Part shown: piece by piece, positions 55,251 to 62,762 of the stretch | Numbering within the stretch: the stretch's first letter is position 1 | Layout: each line of letters opens with the position of its first letter | Source of the DNA: Flavobacterium crocinum | GTDB lineage: Bacteria; Bacteroidota; Bacteroidia; Flavobacteriales; Flavobacteriaceae | Length of the DNA: 64,000 nucleotides | Assembly: GCF_003122385.1 (NCBI RefSeq) | Contig: NZ_CP029255.1 | Span: 5,084,001 to 5,148,000 of the forward strand | Direction of reading: 5' to 3' | The notes under the pieces: model-generated | What the model was told of the DNA's origin: nothing | What the model saw: only the letters and a program-made list of their open reading frames with translations | The model's database searches: none | Made by a program: the position numbers and the translations under genes

Positions 55251-55940
55251 TTGAAAAAATTACTTTTAGCCGAAGACGATTTTGATTTTGCTTCTATTTT
55301 AAAACAATATTTAGAACTGAATCAATTTGAAGTTACCTGGGCAGAAAATGGCGAAATAGCTTTAGACTATTTTAAAGATCAAACTTTTGATATTTGTATT
55401 CTCGATGTCATGATGCCCAAACTGGACGGGTTTTCACTGGCTGAAAAAATGATTACAATCAATCCTGAAATTCCTTTTATTTTCTTAACCGCAAGAAAGT
55501 TAAAAGAAGACAAACTTATTGGTCTAAAACTAGGCGCAGACGATTATATCGTAAAACCTTTTGAAGTGGATGAACTGGTTTTACGTTTGCAAAATATCCT
55601 GAAAAGAATCGAGCAAAAGAGAAGTCTGGAAGGAAATAACACCATTGAAATTGGTTCGTATATTTTTGACAATGAACGATTAACTCTTAATAATAAAAAT
55701 CACGTTCAACAGCTTACGGAAATGGAAGCTTCTCTTATTGAGTATTTATATCTAAATCACAATCAGCTTTTAAAAAGAGACCAAATTTTAATGTCTGTAT
55801 GGAAAAAAGACGATTATTTCTCAGGACGAAGCATGGATGTTTTTATTAGCCGACTTAGAAAATATTTCAATTCAGATCCTAAAATCAAAATTGAAAGTGT
55901 CCGTAATATTGGCTTAGAATTTAAAATAGAAAAACCTTGA
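55251..55940 (+). CDS. OmpR-family response regulator
   Basis: The 229-residue regulator has a receiver with Asp9/Asp10 (LLAEDD), phosphoacceptor Asp52 (ILDVMMPKLDG) and Lys102 (GADDYIVKPFE). A C-terminal winged helix (about 130-229) with MEASLIEYLYLNHNQLLKRD follows. It appears to start at TTG 55251, because no ATG is available before the receiver. The intergenic distance to the kinase gene is 10 bp. Its last nine codons lie inside a perfect 60-bp palindrome that also works as terminator. It likely regulates the divergent barrel receptor gene. Confidence 0.93.
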   Translation: MKKLLLAEDDFDFASILKQYLELNQFEVTWAENGEIALDYFKDQTFDICILDVMMPKLDGFSLAEKMITINPEIPFIFLTARKLKEDKLIGLKLGADDYIVKPFEVDELVLRLQNILKRIEQKRSLEGNNTIEIGSYIFDNERLTLNNKNHVQQLTEMEASLIEYLYLNHNQLLKRDQILMSVWKKDDYFSGRSMDVFISRLRKYFNSDPKIKIESVRNIGLEFKIEKP

Positions 55941-55972
55941 TAAATCAAGGTTTTTCTATTTTAAATTCTAAG
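55913..55972. terminator. Perfect 60-bp palindrome ending the response regulator gene
   Basis: Two 29-bp arms (55913-55941 and 55944-55972) are perfect inverse copies with a 2-base loop. The left arm codes for the last residues and stop of the response regulator. The right arm ends just before the stop of the convergent gene at 55973. It can form a strong bidirectional terminator with A/T tracts. Confidence 0.85.
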
Positions 55973-56524
55973 TTATTTTCCAATAACCCAGCCTAATGTA
56001 AAGTTTGCAATAGGAAGTACTTCCGTTTCATTTCGATCTGTAGTAACGCCCACACCTAAATTTAAATCGATATTCAACTTTCTTTTATAAGTTCTTTGAA
56101 TTCCCCAAACTGGTCCAACAGAAAAAGAAGGACAATATTCGCTAAATAACTTATTAGTTGAAATGGATTGAAAACTGTAATCAGTATACAATGCGACAAA
56201 GTTTCCTGAATTATGATCTGTCCTTTTACCTTTGGCAGCCCTTTTTTCCAAATTATAATAATGTCTGAATTGTTCGCTAATTCTAGGGATAAAATACCAG
56301 GTTGATTCATCATAATAACTGTTATGGCGATAACCAATTATCGTACTAAATTCTGAATAAAGTGTGTTTTTCGCAGAAAATCCATATTCGTAAACAAAGC
56401 CCGGAGAAAGTAAAGGGTTAATCTTAAACTGATGTTTTACTACAGAAACCGGAGCGTCTTCCTGTGCTTTTACAGCATTAATAAAAAGAACGAAAAGAAT
56501 TAATAATAGGTAGTTTTTTCTCAT
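55973..56524 (-). CDS. Predicted secreted or outer-membrane protein, unknown
   Basis: This 183-residue protein has a signal peptide (about 1-20, VKAQ). It has alternating aromatic and polar strands (KNTLYSEFSTIIGYRHN, FVALYTDYSFQS) and ends NFTLGWVIGK, suggesting a small outer-membrane barrel. No domain was recognised. It is convergent with the response regulator gene and shares its palindromic terminator. Its role is unknown; it could be a target of the nearby two-component system. Confidence 0.7.
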   Translation of the reverse strand: MRKNYLLLILFVLFINAVKAQEDAPVSVVKHQFKINPLLSPGFVYEYGFSAKNTLYSEFSTIIGYRHNSYYDESTWYFIPRISEQFRHYYNLEKRAAKGKRTDHNSGNFVALYTDYSFQSISTNKLFSEYCPSFSVGPVWGIQRTYKRKLNIDLNLGVGVTTDRNETEVLPIANFTLGWVIGK

Positions 56525-56717
56525 TATTGGTTAGTTAAATTGATTGCGACAAAAATAGCTTTAAAAGTATATTATCCTATTAAAACTTAATTTATTTTCT
56601 TACAACTTTGAAATCAGTTTTTAAACACTGAAAATCATATAATTTTACTAAACAATTGTATAACAACTATTAAAGTTTATGATTTTAAATTTGACATAAA
56701 CTTTAAAATCTAACATC

Positions 56718-56912
56718 ATGAACCTAAAAAGATTTTTCGGTGGATTGCTGACAATCCTCGGAATTGTAGGACTTATTTATACTGCCGTTATTTTTGCCGG
56801 CACATCTGGAGAAACCAGAGATATCAAATCACTGATTATTTACGGAATATTAGGAATCGTCTTTTTTACATCAGGAATCAGTTTGGTTCGCGCGACGAAA
56901 GATGAAAGTTAA
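56718..56912 (+). CDS. Small two-helix membrane protein, unknown
   Basis: This 64-residue protein has two hydrophobic segments (about 8-28 and 38-57) joined by a short polar loop (GTSGETRDIKS). It starts at ATG 56718. No known family is certain; small membrane proteins with this shape are common in flavobacteria. It has no close partner gene. Confidence 0.6.
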   Translation: MNLKRFFGGLLTILGIVGLIYTAVIFAGTSGETRDIKSLIIYGILGIVFFTSGISLVRATKDES

Positions 56913-56976
56913 GATATACTATAAAGGCGCTATTTTTTTGCCACAAAGGCGCTAAGACACAAAGTTATTTTTTAAT

Positions 56977-57065
56977 CTCGCAAAGTCGCAAAGTCGCAAA
57001 GGTTTAATAATTTAAAATCAAAAACTTTGCGACTTTGCGACTTTGCGACTTTGCGACTTTGCGAG
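56977..57065. repeat. Inverted array of 9-bp units (GCAAAGTC / GACTTTGC)
   Basis: The left arm has nearly three 9-bp units CGCAAAGTC (56979-57001). The right arm (57025-57065) has four to five units of the inverse GACTTTGCG, with a 23-nt spacer. Tandem and inverted at once. It lies before the end of panE on the minus strand. Confidence 0.75.
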
Positions 57066-57091
57066 CAATTTTTCAGTACTACAATAAAAAA

Positions 57092-58009
57092 TTACTTTAC
57101 TAAGACACGAGCAATCTTTTCATAAAGAGGCGTTTTTACACCGTATTTTTTTCCTTCGTTTACTACAAACTGAGTTAACGAAATAGCTTCGGTATTTTTG
57201 CCTGCCTGTAAATCTCTGTGCATGGAGGAAGTCGCTTCTTTCGGAGATTTTTCCAGCTTTATAATGGTTTGCGAAACAATATCTCTTGGCATTTTCAAAC
57301 CTTTCGCCAACGCTAGGTCTTCAATTTCATGAAGTAATTCTATATATATCACTTTTGAATCTGCGTTTTTTAAAATTTCTCCAATATTCTGATTCAGATA
57401 GGAAGTTGCCGTTGCTAAAGCCGAAATAAAAATAAACTTCTCCCAAACGGTTTCTTCTATATTTTTAACCAAATGACTTTCGATTTTTGCTTTTTGAAGA
57501 ATATCTTGTAATTCTTCTAATTGAGAAGCAGAAGCCGTTTTGGACCCAAAGAAAAGCTTTTCATAAAATCCAATTTTACGAATGGTTCCCGGCGAAAAAA
57601 TCATCGAAATGATGTAAACACAACCTTGTAAAACTTCATTTTCCGGATATAATTTCTGAATTCTTTCCTGTGCGTCGACTCCATTGTACAAAGGCAGAAT
57701 CAACGTTTCTTTTTTGATACAATCTTTTAAAGATATGAGGCTTTCTTCAATATCATAAGTTTTCGTCGCGCAAATAAGATAATCGAGTTTACCAATTTCT
57801 TCCGGATTATTTGAAACTAAATTGGGATGAACAATTGTTTCGGAATCGTCTGTAACAATCTTTAATCCGTTTTCTTTTATTGCTTTTTGTGTTTCTCCGC
57901 GTGCGATAAAAACAATCTCAATCTCATCTGATTTAAAATACGCTTTCGCTAAAAGTCCGCCGAAGTAACCTCCGACACCGCCAAGTCCTAAGATTCCTAT
58001 TTTCTTCAT
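57092..58009 (-). CDS. panE: 2-dehydropantoate 2-reductase
   Basis: PanE (ApbA) reduces ketopantoate with NADPH to pantoate in pantothenate synthesis. The 305-residue protein starts at ATG 58009 with the Rossmann motif GILGLGGVGGYFGG. An upstream in-frame start at 58033 would add eight residues. The substrate-binding region ATKTYDIEESL, NGVDAQERI and the EKFIFISALATATSY helix fit the family. Cytoplasmic. Specificity within this reductase family is variable, so panE is a likely but not certain name. Confidence 0.88.
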   Translation of the reverse strand: MKKIGILGLGGVGGYFGGLLAKAYFKSDEIEIVFIARGETQKAIKENGLKIVTDDSETIVHPNLVSNNPEEIGKLDYLICATKTYDIEESLISLKDCIKKETLILPLYNGVDAQERIQKLYPENEVLQGCVYIISMIFSPGTIRKIGFYEKLFFGSKTASASQLEELQDILQKAKIESHLVKNIEETVWEKFIFISALATATSYLNQNIGEILKNADSKVIYIELLHEIEDLALAKGLKMPRDIVSQTIIKLEKSPKEATSSMHRDLQAGKNTEAISLTQFVVNEGKKYGVKTPLYEKIARVLVK

Positions 58010-58069
58010 AAATTCCAATTTAAAAAATTCCAAACTCCAAATTCAAATAAAAAAATCAGTTAAAAATCA

Positions 58070-58105
58070 GTGTTTTCGCGATAGCGAATCCGCTTTATCT
58101 GTGTA
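58070..58105. repeat. Dispersed AATCCGCTTTATCTGTG repeat, copy 2
   Basis: TTTTCGCGATAGCGAATCCG followed by CTTTATCTGTG resembles the segment at 45765-45815. Short gap between the symporter stop and panE start. Confidence 0.55.
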
Positions 58106-58110
58106 TCTCA

Positions 58111-59361
58111 TTATTCGTCCATAACAGGATCCAGATTCAGCTCTGTGAAATCCCTTTCTGTTTTCGAAATAATAATCGTTGCCACCGTATTTCCAATCAG
58201 GTTTGTAATGGCTCTGGCTTCGCTCATAAATTTATCAACTCCTAACAAGAATGCCAAACCTTCGACCGGAATTTTATGGAGCGCTGTCAGAGTTGAAGCT
58301 AAGACGATAAAACCGCTTCCCGTAACGCCTGCAGCGCCTTTTGAGGTAATCATTAAGATTCCGATTACTGTTAAAATTTCGAAGAAACTCAAATGCACAT
58401 CATACAATTGCGCTAAAAATATCACTGACATTGACAGATAAATCGAAGTCCCATCCAAATTAAAAGAATATCCAGTTGGAATTACCAAACCAACAACCGA
58501 TTTACTACATCCCATTCTTTCCAGTTTGACCATAATACTTGGTAAAGCAGCTTCTGAAGATGAAGTTCCCAAAACCAGCAAAAGTTCTTCTTTAATATAT
58601 TTTAGAATCGAAAGAATACTGATTTTATAGTATTTCAAGATACTTCCTAAAATTAGGAACACAAAAAGTGCCATTGTTAAATAAACACAAAGCATCAATT
58701 TTCCCAGCGGAATCAAAGTCTGTAATCCAAACTTTCCAATTGTATAAGCCATTCCTCCAAAAGCACCAATTGGGGCGAGATACATGACATATTTTAAACA
58801 GGTAAAAACCACTTTAGAAAAACGTTCCAAAACCAAAATCGTCTGTTCTCTTTTTTGATAAAAGTTCAAAGCAATTCCGCAGACTATAGCCGCTAATAAA
58901 ACCTGTAAAGTAAAATTGGACAAGAAGAATTCGAGCCATGAAAAATCCTTTGCACTCGCATTTGTATATTGACTTGCATCTCCTAAAGTTAATTTAGACT
59001 TATCTACTTTTCCGGGTTGAAACAAATAAGCAACCGCAACACCAATTGCCAATGCAACAGTAGAAACCACTTCAAAATAGGTTAATGCTTTAATACCAAT
59101 TCTTCCGACTTTTTTCAGGTTTCCCATTCCGGAAATTCCTAGAACAATCGTCAGGAAAATAATCGGGCCAATAAAAAGCTTAATTAAATCAACAAATCTT
59201 TTTCCTAAGACTTCCATTTTTACACCATTTTCAGGCGAAAAATGTCCGAGTAAAATTCCAACAATAATTGAAACAAGAACCCAAAAAGTTAGATTGGTCA
59301 GTATGGTTTTAAGAATACTTTTATTGTTTTTTGAAGGAGAATTTGGAGTACTTATATTCAT
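58111..59361 (-). CDS. Dicarboxylate/amino acid:cation symporter (DAACS family)
   Basis: This 416-residue inner-membrane protein fits the GltP/DctA/GltPh family, with eight membrane helices and two re-entrant loops. It has the serine-rich HP1 motif GTSSSEAALPSIM, the NLDGTSIYLSM motif of TM7 and HP2 TSKGAAGVTGSGF. It imports glutamate, aspartate or C4-dicarboxylates with Na+ or H+. The substrate cannot be set from these motifs. The neighbouring panE is on the same strand and may share a transcript after a 101-bp gap. RNase P RNA lies just upstream. Confidence 0.92.
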   Translation of the reverse strand: MNISTPNSPSKNNKSILKTILTNLTFWVLVSIIVGILLGHFSPENGVKMEVLGKRFVDLIKLFIGPIIFLTIVLGISGMGNLKKVGRIGIKALTYFEVVSTVALAIGVAVAYLFQPGKVDKSKLTLGDASQYTNASAKDFSWLEFFLSNFTLQVLLAAIVCGIALNFYQKREQTILVLERFSKVVFTCLKYVMYLAPIGAFGGMAYTIGKFGLQTLIPLGKLMLCVYLTMALFVFLILGSILKYYKISILSILKYIKEELLLVLGTSSSEAALPSIMVKLERMGCSKSVVGLVIPTGYSFNLDGTSIYLSMSVIFLAQLYDVHLSFFEILTVIGILMITSKGAAGVTGSGFIVLASTLTALHKIPVEGLAFLLGVDKFMSEARAITNLIGNTVATIIISKTERDFTELNLDPVMDE

Positions 59362-59399
59362 GAAATGTGGTTAGTTAGTTTCACAAATATAAAAAAAAT

Positions 59400-59719
59400 G
59401 CAGACCTGTAAGCCGGATTCTGTTCTTGTCTCATTTTGCAACAAAACAATACCTTATCATTTATCTAGATCCCGAATTACTTCGGGACTCAATCTACCTA
59501 CCCTTCGGCAACGAACGAGAAGCCCTTAAATGCCGATATACTTGGTATTTCACCGCATAGAGTTTACCTGGTTTCACTACAGCATTACCTGTACATACTT
59601 TCTGCTGCACTTGTCCTAACTCCGATAAATCGGAGCCGACGGGCGTTACCCGCTATGCTTCTCTATGGTGTCCGGACTTTCCTCCCTCCGCCGCGGCGGA
59701 CGACGATAAGGCGGTCTGC
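59400..59719 (-). ncRNA. rnpB: RNase P RNA (bacterial type)
   Basis: On the minus strand the RNA begins with GCAGACCGCC and contains the conserved GAGGAAAGTCCGGACACC and GAAACCAGGTAAACTC-like segments. It ends ACAGAATCCGGCTTACAGGT, the hallmark 3' region. The ends GCAGACC and GGTCTGC pair as helix P1. A T-run follows. The length of about 320 nt is slightly short but normal for this phylum. RNase P processes tRNA 5' ends. It is transcribed toward the symporter gene. Confidence 0.95.
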
Positions 59720-59723
59720 GGTG

Positions 59724-59750
59724 CAAAAGTAACACTTTATAAACTAACAA
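59724..59750 (-). promoter_or_regulatory. rnpB promoter
   Basis: On the minus strand TTG (59748-59750), 16 bp, then TACTTTTG (59724-59731), with the RNA start about 5 nt further. A good consensus match at the expected distance. Confidence 0.7.
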
Positions 59751-59846
59751 TAATGATTTTAAATTTCAGTTTTATGGAGTTTATCCTAACTTTTTAATTT
59801 TAAAATAGTTATCTTTAAGATTCTATAATTTTTAAATTCAGTTATC

Positions 59847-60140
59847 ATGAGAAGAATGTATCATTACGCAACTGTTTCAAAGGCTTTAGATCAATTGAAT
59901 GAAAAAGGATTTACATGTGATTTTAATCGAAATGCTGACCTGATTAAAAAAAATCCTGAGAAATTTGAAATTGTTCATGTGTATCGATACGAAGGGGAAT
60001 CGGACCCGGCGGATGAGGCAGTTGTATACGGAATTAGGTCTGTTAGCGGCAAAAAAGGAGTGTATGTAGCTGGTTTTTCAGCAGATTCAGATCAGGAAAC
60101 GGCGCAGTTTTTATTTCAATTAAGTATTAAAGGAAGGTAG
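59847..60140 (+). CDS. Small conserved protein, unknown
   Basis: This 97-residue protein starts [20 protein letters not shown] and contains [20 protein letters not shown] and a [14 protein letters not shown] segment. I recall similar small proteins as widespread in flavobacteria under misleading names such as phosphoribosylpyrophosphate synthetase; no catalytic motif supports that. No signal peptide. It is monocistronic. Confidence 0.7.
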   Translation: MRRMYHYATVSKALDQLNEKGFTCDFNRNADLIKKNPEKFEIVHVYRYEGESDPADEAVVYGIRSVSGKKGVYVAGFSADSDQETAQFLFQLSIKGR

Positions 60141-60219
60141 TTTTTAGTTAGAAAATTTTTTCAATGAAATAAAAAATGCATGGAGTAGTTAAAAGAGAAG
60201 TAATCACAACCTACGTCTT

Positions 60220-60298
60220 CCCGAGTAACGAAGGATTTCCACAAATAAAATCACCAGTCTTTGGCGAGCTACTTACGGAGATCCCTCGTTCCTCGGGA
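60220..60298. repeat. CCCGAGGAACGAGGGAT-type inverted repeat
   Basis: The arms CCCGAGTAACGAAGGATTTC (60220) and GAGATCCCTCGTTCCTCGGG (60279) match in about 16 of 20 positions. This is the same broad family as 45628-45730. The 323-bp gap 60141-60463 also holds an AATTCCTTGCGCTCTTTGCG segment and the terminator below. Confidence 0.6.
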
Positions 60299-60425
60299 TG
60301 ACATAAAATGAGAAACATTCCTATCTTGAATTACTACTTATTATTTTTTAAGTAATAAAATCAACAACATAAATATTTGTGATCATTGCGTAATTCCTTG
60401 CGCTCTTTGCGGTTAAAAAACACAA

Positions 60426-60451
60426 AAAAGCCCGTCATAAAGAGGGCTTTT
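60426..60451 (-). terminator. Terminator of the BON-LysM operon
   Basis: The stem AAAAGCCC / GGGCTTTT has a 10-nt loop and a T-run on the minus strand, 13 bp beyond the LysM gene. Confidence 0.8.
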
Positions 60452-60463
60452 AAAACAGTAAAA

Positions 60464-60841
60464 CTACAATACTGTTGTTGGTATCTTCAATTTCCAGCCT
60501 GGCTGAATTAAGTCGGGGTTTGAAATAACATCTTTGTTGGCTTCAAAAATGGTCTGCCAGGAAACTCCAAATTCTTTTCCGATCTTTGATAGCGAATCAC
60601 CGCTTTTAACTGTATATTCTTTTGAAATTCCTTCTGCAACTTTAATATCCATTACAACATCAGCAGATCTGTAATCTGGATCAATGGTTCCATAAGCGTT
60701 CCAAAGTTTTTCTTTATCTTCTGCCGATTTTACTATGCCGTCGATATACAACACATTATCTTGTTCCCTTACTTCTAAATTTGTTGCCTCCAACTGAGAA
60801 GCCAAATCTATCACCTCTTTATATTTATCTTTTAAACTCAT
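60464..60841 (-). CDS. BON-LysM domain protein
   Basis: This 125-residue protein has an N-terminal BON-like domain (about 20-72) and a C-terminal LysM domain (about 75-123: YTVKSGDSLSKIGKEFGVSW, PDLIQPGWKLKIP). The layout is that of Kbp (YgaU), a cytosolic potassium-binding protein, although LysM usually binds peptidoglycan. No signal peptide. It is 6 bp downstream of the BON lipoprotein gene, so they form an operon. Confidence 0.88.
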   Translation of the reverse strand: MSLKDKYKEVIDLASQLEATNLEVREQDNVLYIDGIVKSAEDKEKLWNAYGTIDPDYRSADVVMDIKVAEGISKEYTVKSGDSLSKIGKEFGVSWQTIFEANKDVISNPDLIQPGWKLKIPTTVL

Positions 60842-60847
60842 AACAAT

Positions 60848-61327
60848 TTATTTTATGATTAATTTGTTATCTACTTTTTTCGGTTTTAACTCCTGTATGC
60901 TTTGCATCAGCGGTTGTAATTTGTCTCTTTTAATTTCTCCCGAAAGCGTTACAACACCTCCAACAACCGTTACACTAACGCCATCATAAGCATCAACAAC
61001 TTTATGTACGGATTTATCTAATTCAGTATCTGGATTGATCACAACCGCTGCTGCAGCAGGTTCTTGATTAGCTCTGGCCAATTCGCAGGTATTGACAACC
61101 GATTTTACACCTTTTACTGATCTAACGCTTTTTTCGATATTTTTCTTGAAAATTTCGTCTTCGCAAGTCCCTGTAATAGTTGCCACACCATCATGAACTG
61201 AAACTTGGATTTCTGGCGTATCGTTTAATTTTTCAGTGATTGCTTTTTCGATATCTGCATCATTGGGCTTGCAAGATACCAAAGCAACACACAGACTCAT
61301 TCCTAATAAAATTGATTTGAATTTCAT
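60848..61327 (-). CDS. BON-domain lipoprotein
   Basis: This 159-residue lipoprotein has signal MKFKSILLGMSLCVALVSC (lipobox Cys19) and two BON domains (about 25-85 with VHDGVATITGTCEDE, and 102-158 with VVGGVVTLSGEIKRD). BON proteins such as OsmY and DolP bind phospholipids and protect the envelope. Being next to a Kbp-like gene suggests a shared osmotic or envelope stress role. A single stem-rich terminator follows the operon. Confidence 0.88.
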   Translation of the reverse strand: MKFKSILLGMSLCVALVSCKPNDADIEKAITEKLNDTPEIQVSVHDGVATITGTCEDEIFKKNIEKSVRSVKGVKSVVNTCELARANQEPAAAAVVINPDTELDKSVHKVVDAYDGVSVTVVGGVVTLSGEIKRDKLQPLMQSIQELKPKKVDNKLIIK

Positions 61328-61498
61328 AACGTTTCCTTTTAAATAATTAACAATCTAAAATTAAACAGTTTGAAATCTAAAACATTATAGGATATACTTG
61401 TGGTTTTATAACTTTCCCAGTAAAATTGAGGTTTGAAGTTAGAAATTAATCGTTACACAAAAACAATTAATTTTAAGGACTTTAAAGTTTTCCTAATT

Positions 61499-62050
61499 TT
61501 AAACTTGCTCTGAATACTTAACATCTTTTTTATCAAAATCGGAGAGCATATTTTTATCTGTTTTAAAATAAAAAACTTTGCTGTCAAAATAATTTTCAAT
61601 CAACAATCCATTATTTACACCTTCAGTCTTTTTTAAAGTATTCTGTAAGGAATTGTAAAATTTTGCAATCTGTTTGTCCGGATTTTTACTGATAATTCTA
61701 AGTTTGATTATTTCAATATTATCCTGATCTTCTCTGCCCCCTTTTCCTTCAATACAATAATCAAAAAGTGCATCATCATAGAAACTGATTCTGTCTTTTT
61801 TACTGGTTTTCCCTAAAATTAAATTTCCATCTTTTATTTCTACAGCTTTAGAAGAAAAGAAAAAACCACGATAATCTTTATTCGAGAAAAAGTTTATGTT
61901 TTCGCTTTTCGGATCAATAAGTTCGTAGTAAAATCCTTTTTTATCATTTAAATATTCTGCATAAAGATTTACAGAGTTTTTATCGATTATGTCTTTTAAC
62001 TCAGAAATAAACTTTTCAAACGGGATTATAATATTGAAATATACTGCCAT
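61499..62050 (-). CDS. Hypothetical protein, unknown
   Basis: This 183-residue protein has no signal peptide or membrane segment. It is rich in Lys, Asp and Phe, with alternating strand/helix patterns (FNIIIPFEKFISELKD at the start, GKGGREDQDNIEIIKLRII in the middle). No family was recognised. It lies 27 bp after the membrane protein gene on the same strand and may share its transcript. Codon use looks like its neighbours. Confidence 0.65.
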   Translation of the reverse strand: MAVYFNIIIPFEKFISELKDIIDKNSVNLYAEYLNDKKGFYYELIDPKSENINFFSNKDYRGFFFSSKAVEIKDGNLILGKTSKKDRISFYDDALFDYCIEGKGGREDQDNIEIIKLRIISKNPDKQIAKFYNSLQNTLKKTEGVNNGLLIENYFDSKVFYFKTDKNMLSDFDKKDVKYSEQV

Positions 62051-62077
62051 TGTATTTTATGATTTAATGAATAGCTA

Positions 62078-62572
62078 TTATTCTAAATTAGAACTTGTTA
62101 GTATTTTTATTAATTCTTCCAATTGCAAAATCGGCATTTTCACAACCGATTCTATTTGAACATTATCCAAAGCTATCACCAAAACACCTTCGTTATCTTC
62201 TTCATATCCAGCAGGCACAGCATAGAAGTTTGGATTTGAAATTACTGTTTCTTTTTTCCCATCTTTAAACCAGCCGTAATTGGCTTCGTAAATAATTCTA
62301 TCATCAAAAAAAGAAATAGTTTCTTCACCATAAGTATTCCATAACGACATTCTCAGAAGATAAAATCCTAAAAGAGAAAATATTCCGATTCCGATAAAAA
62401 AGCCAATATGTAAACCAAATCCAAGTACCACACTAAAAATCGCTCCAAATATTGGAAAAACAAAAAAGGAAAAGGAAAGCAAAAACATTACTAATCGAAC
62501 CAAAAATGGAGATTTTTTTACTTTTAGATTAAGAATGTTGTTTTGAAAATAGTATTGCTGCATAAAATTCAA
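62078..62572 (-). CDS. Hypothetical membrane protein, unknown
   Basis: This 164-residue protein has two adjacent hydrophobic segments (about 25-45 and 50-70) and a cytosolic C-terminal domain with strands FFDDRIIYEANYGWF and VLVIALDNVQIESVV. The form resembles small PH-like membrane proteins, but no family is certain. Met4 could be an alternative start. It is divergent from dnaX, with about 190 bp between starts. Confidence 0.65.
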   Translation of the reverse strand: MNFMQQYYFQNNILNLKVKKSPFLVRLVMFLLSFSFFVFPIFGAIFSVVLGFGLHIGFFIGIGIFSLLGFYLLRMSLWNTYGEETISFFDDRIIYEANYGWFKDGKKETVISNPNFYAVPAGYEEDNEGVLVIALDNVQIESVVKMPILQLEELIKILTSSNLE

Positions 62573-62735
62573 GTAAAGATATTACATTGGCAAGATTAAT
62601 TAAAATCATTTAAAAATTTATAATAAAACTATTACTTTTTTTCTAGAAATGAGATCTTAATTCATATTTCTTTCTACAATTCAACCACTTAAAAATCTTT
62701 CAATTTTAAAATTTTTAATTCATTAAATTATACTT

Positions 62736-62743
62736 TATATTTG
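62736..62743 (+). promoter_or_regulatory. -7 element of dnaX
   Basis: TATATTTG matches TAnnTTTG, 19 bp before the ATG. Confidence 0.5.
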
Positions 62744-62762
62744 CTATCGAATAAAAAAGAAT

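Noticed and set aside
56977..57065. CRISPR-like array
   Set aside because: Units are 9 bp with no spacers, and the two halves are inverted. No cas genes nearby.
59400..59719. The segment before the symporter gene as a riboswitch or leader
   Set aside because: Conserved ends and internal motifs identify it as RNase P RNA.
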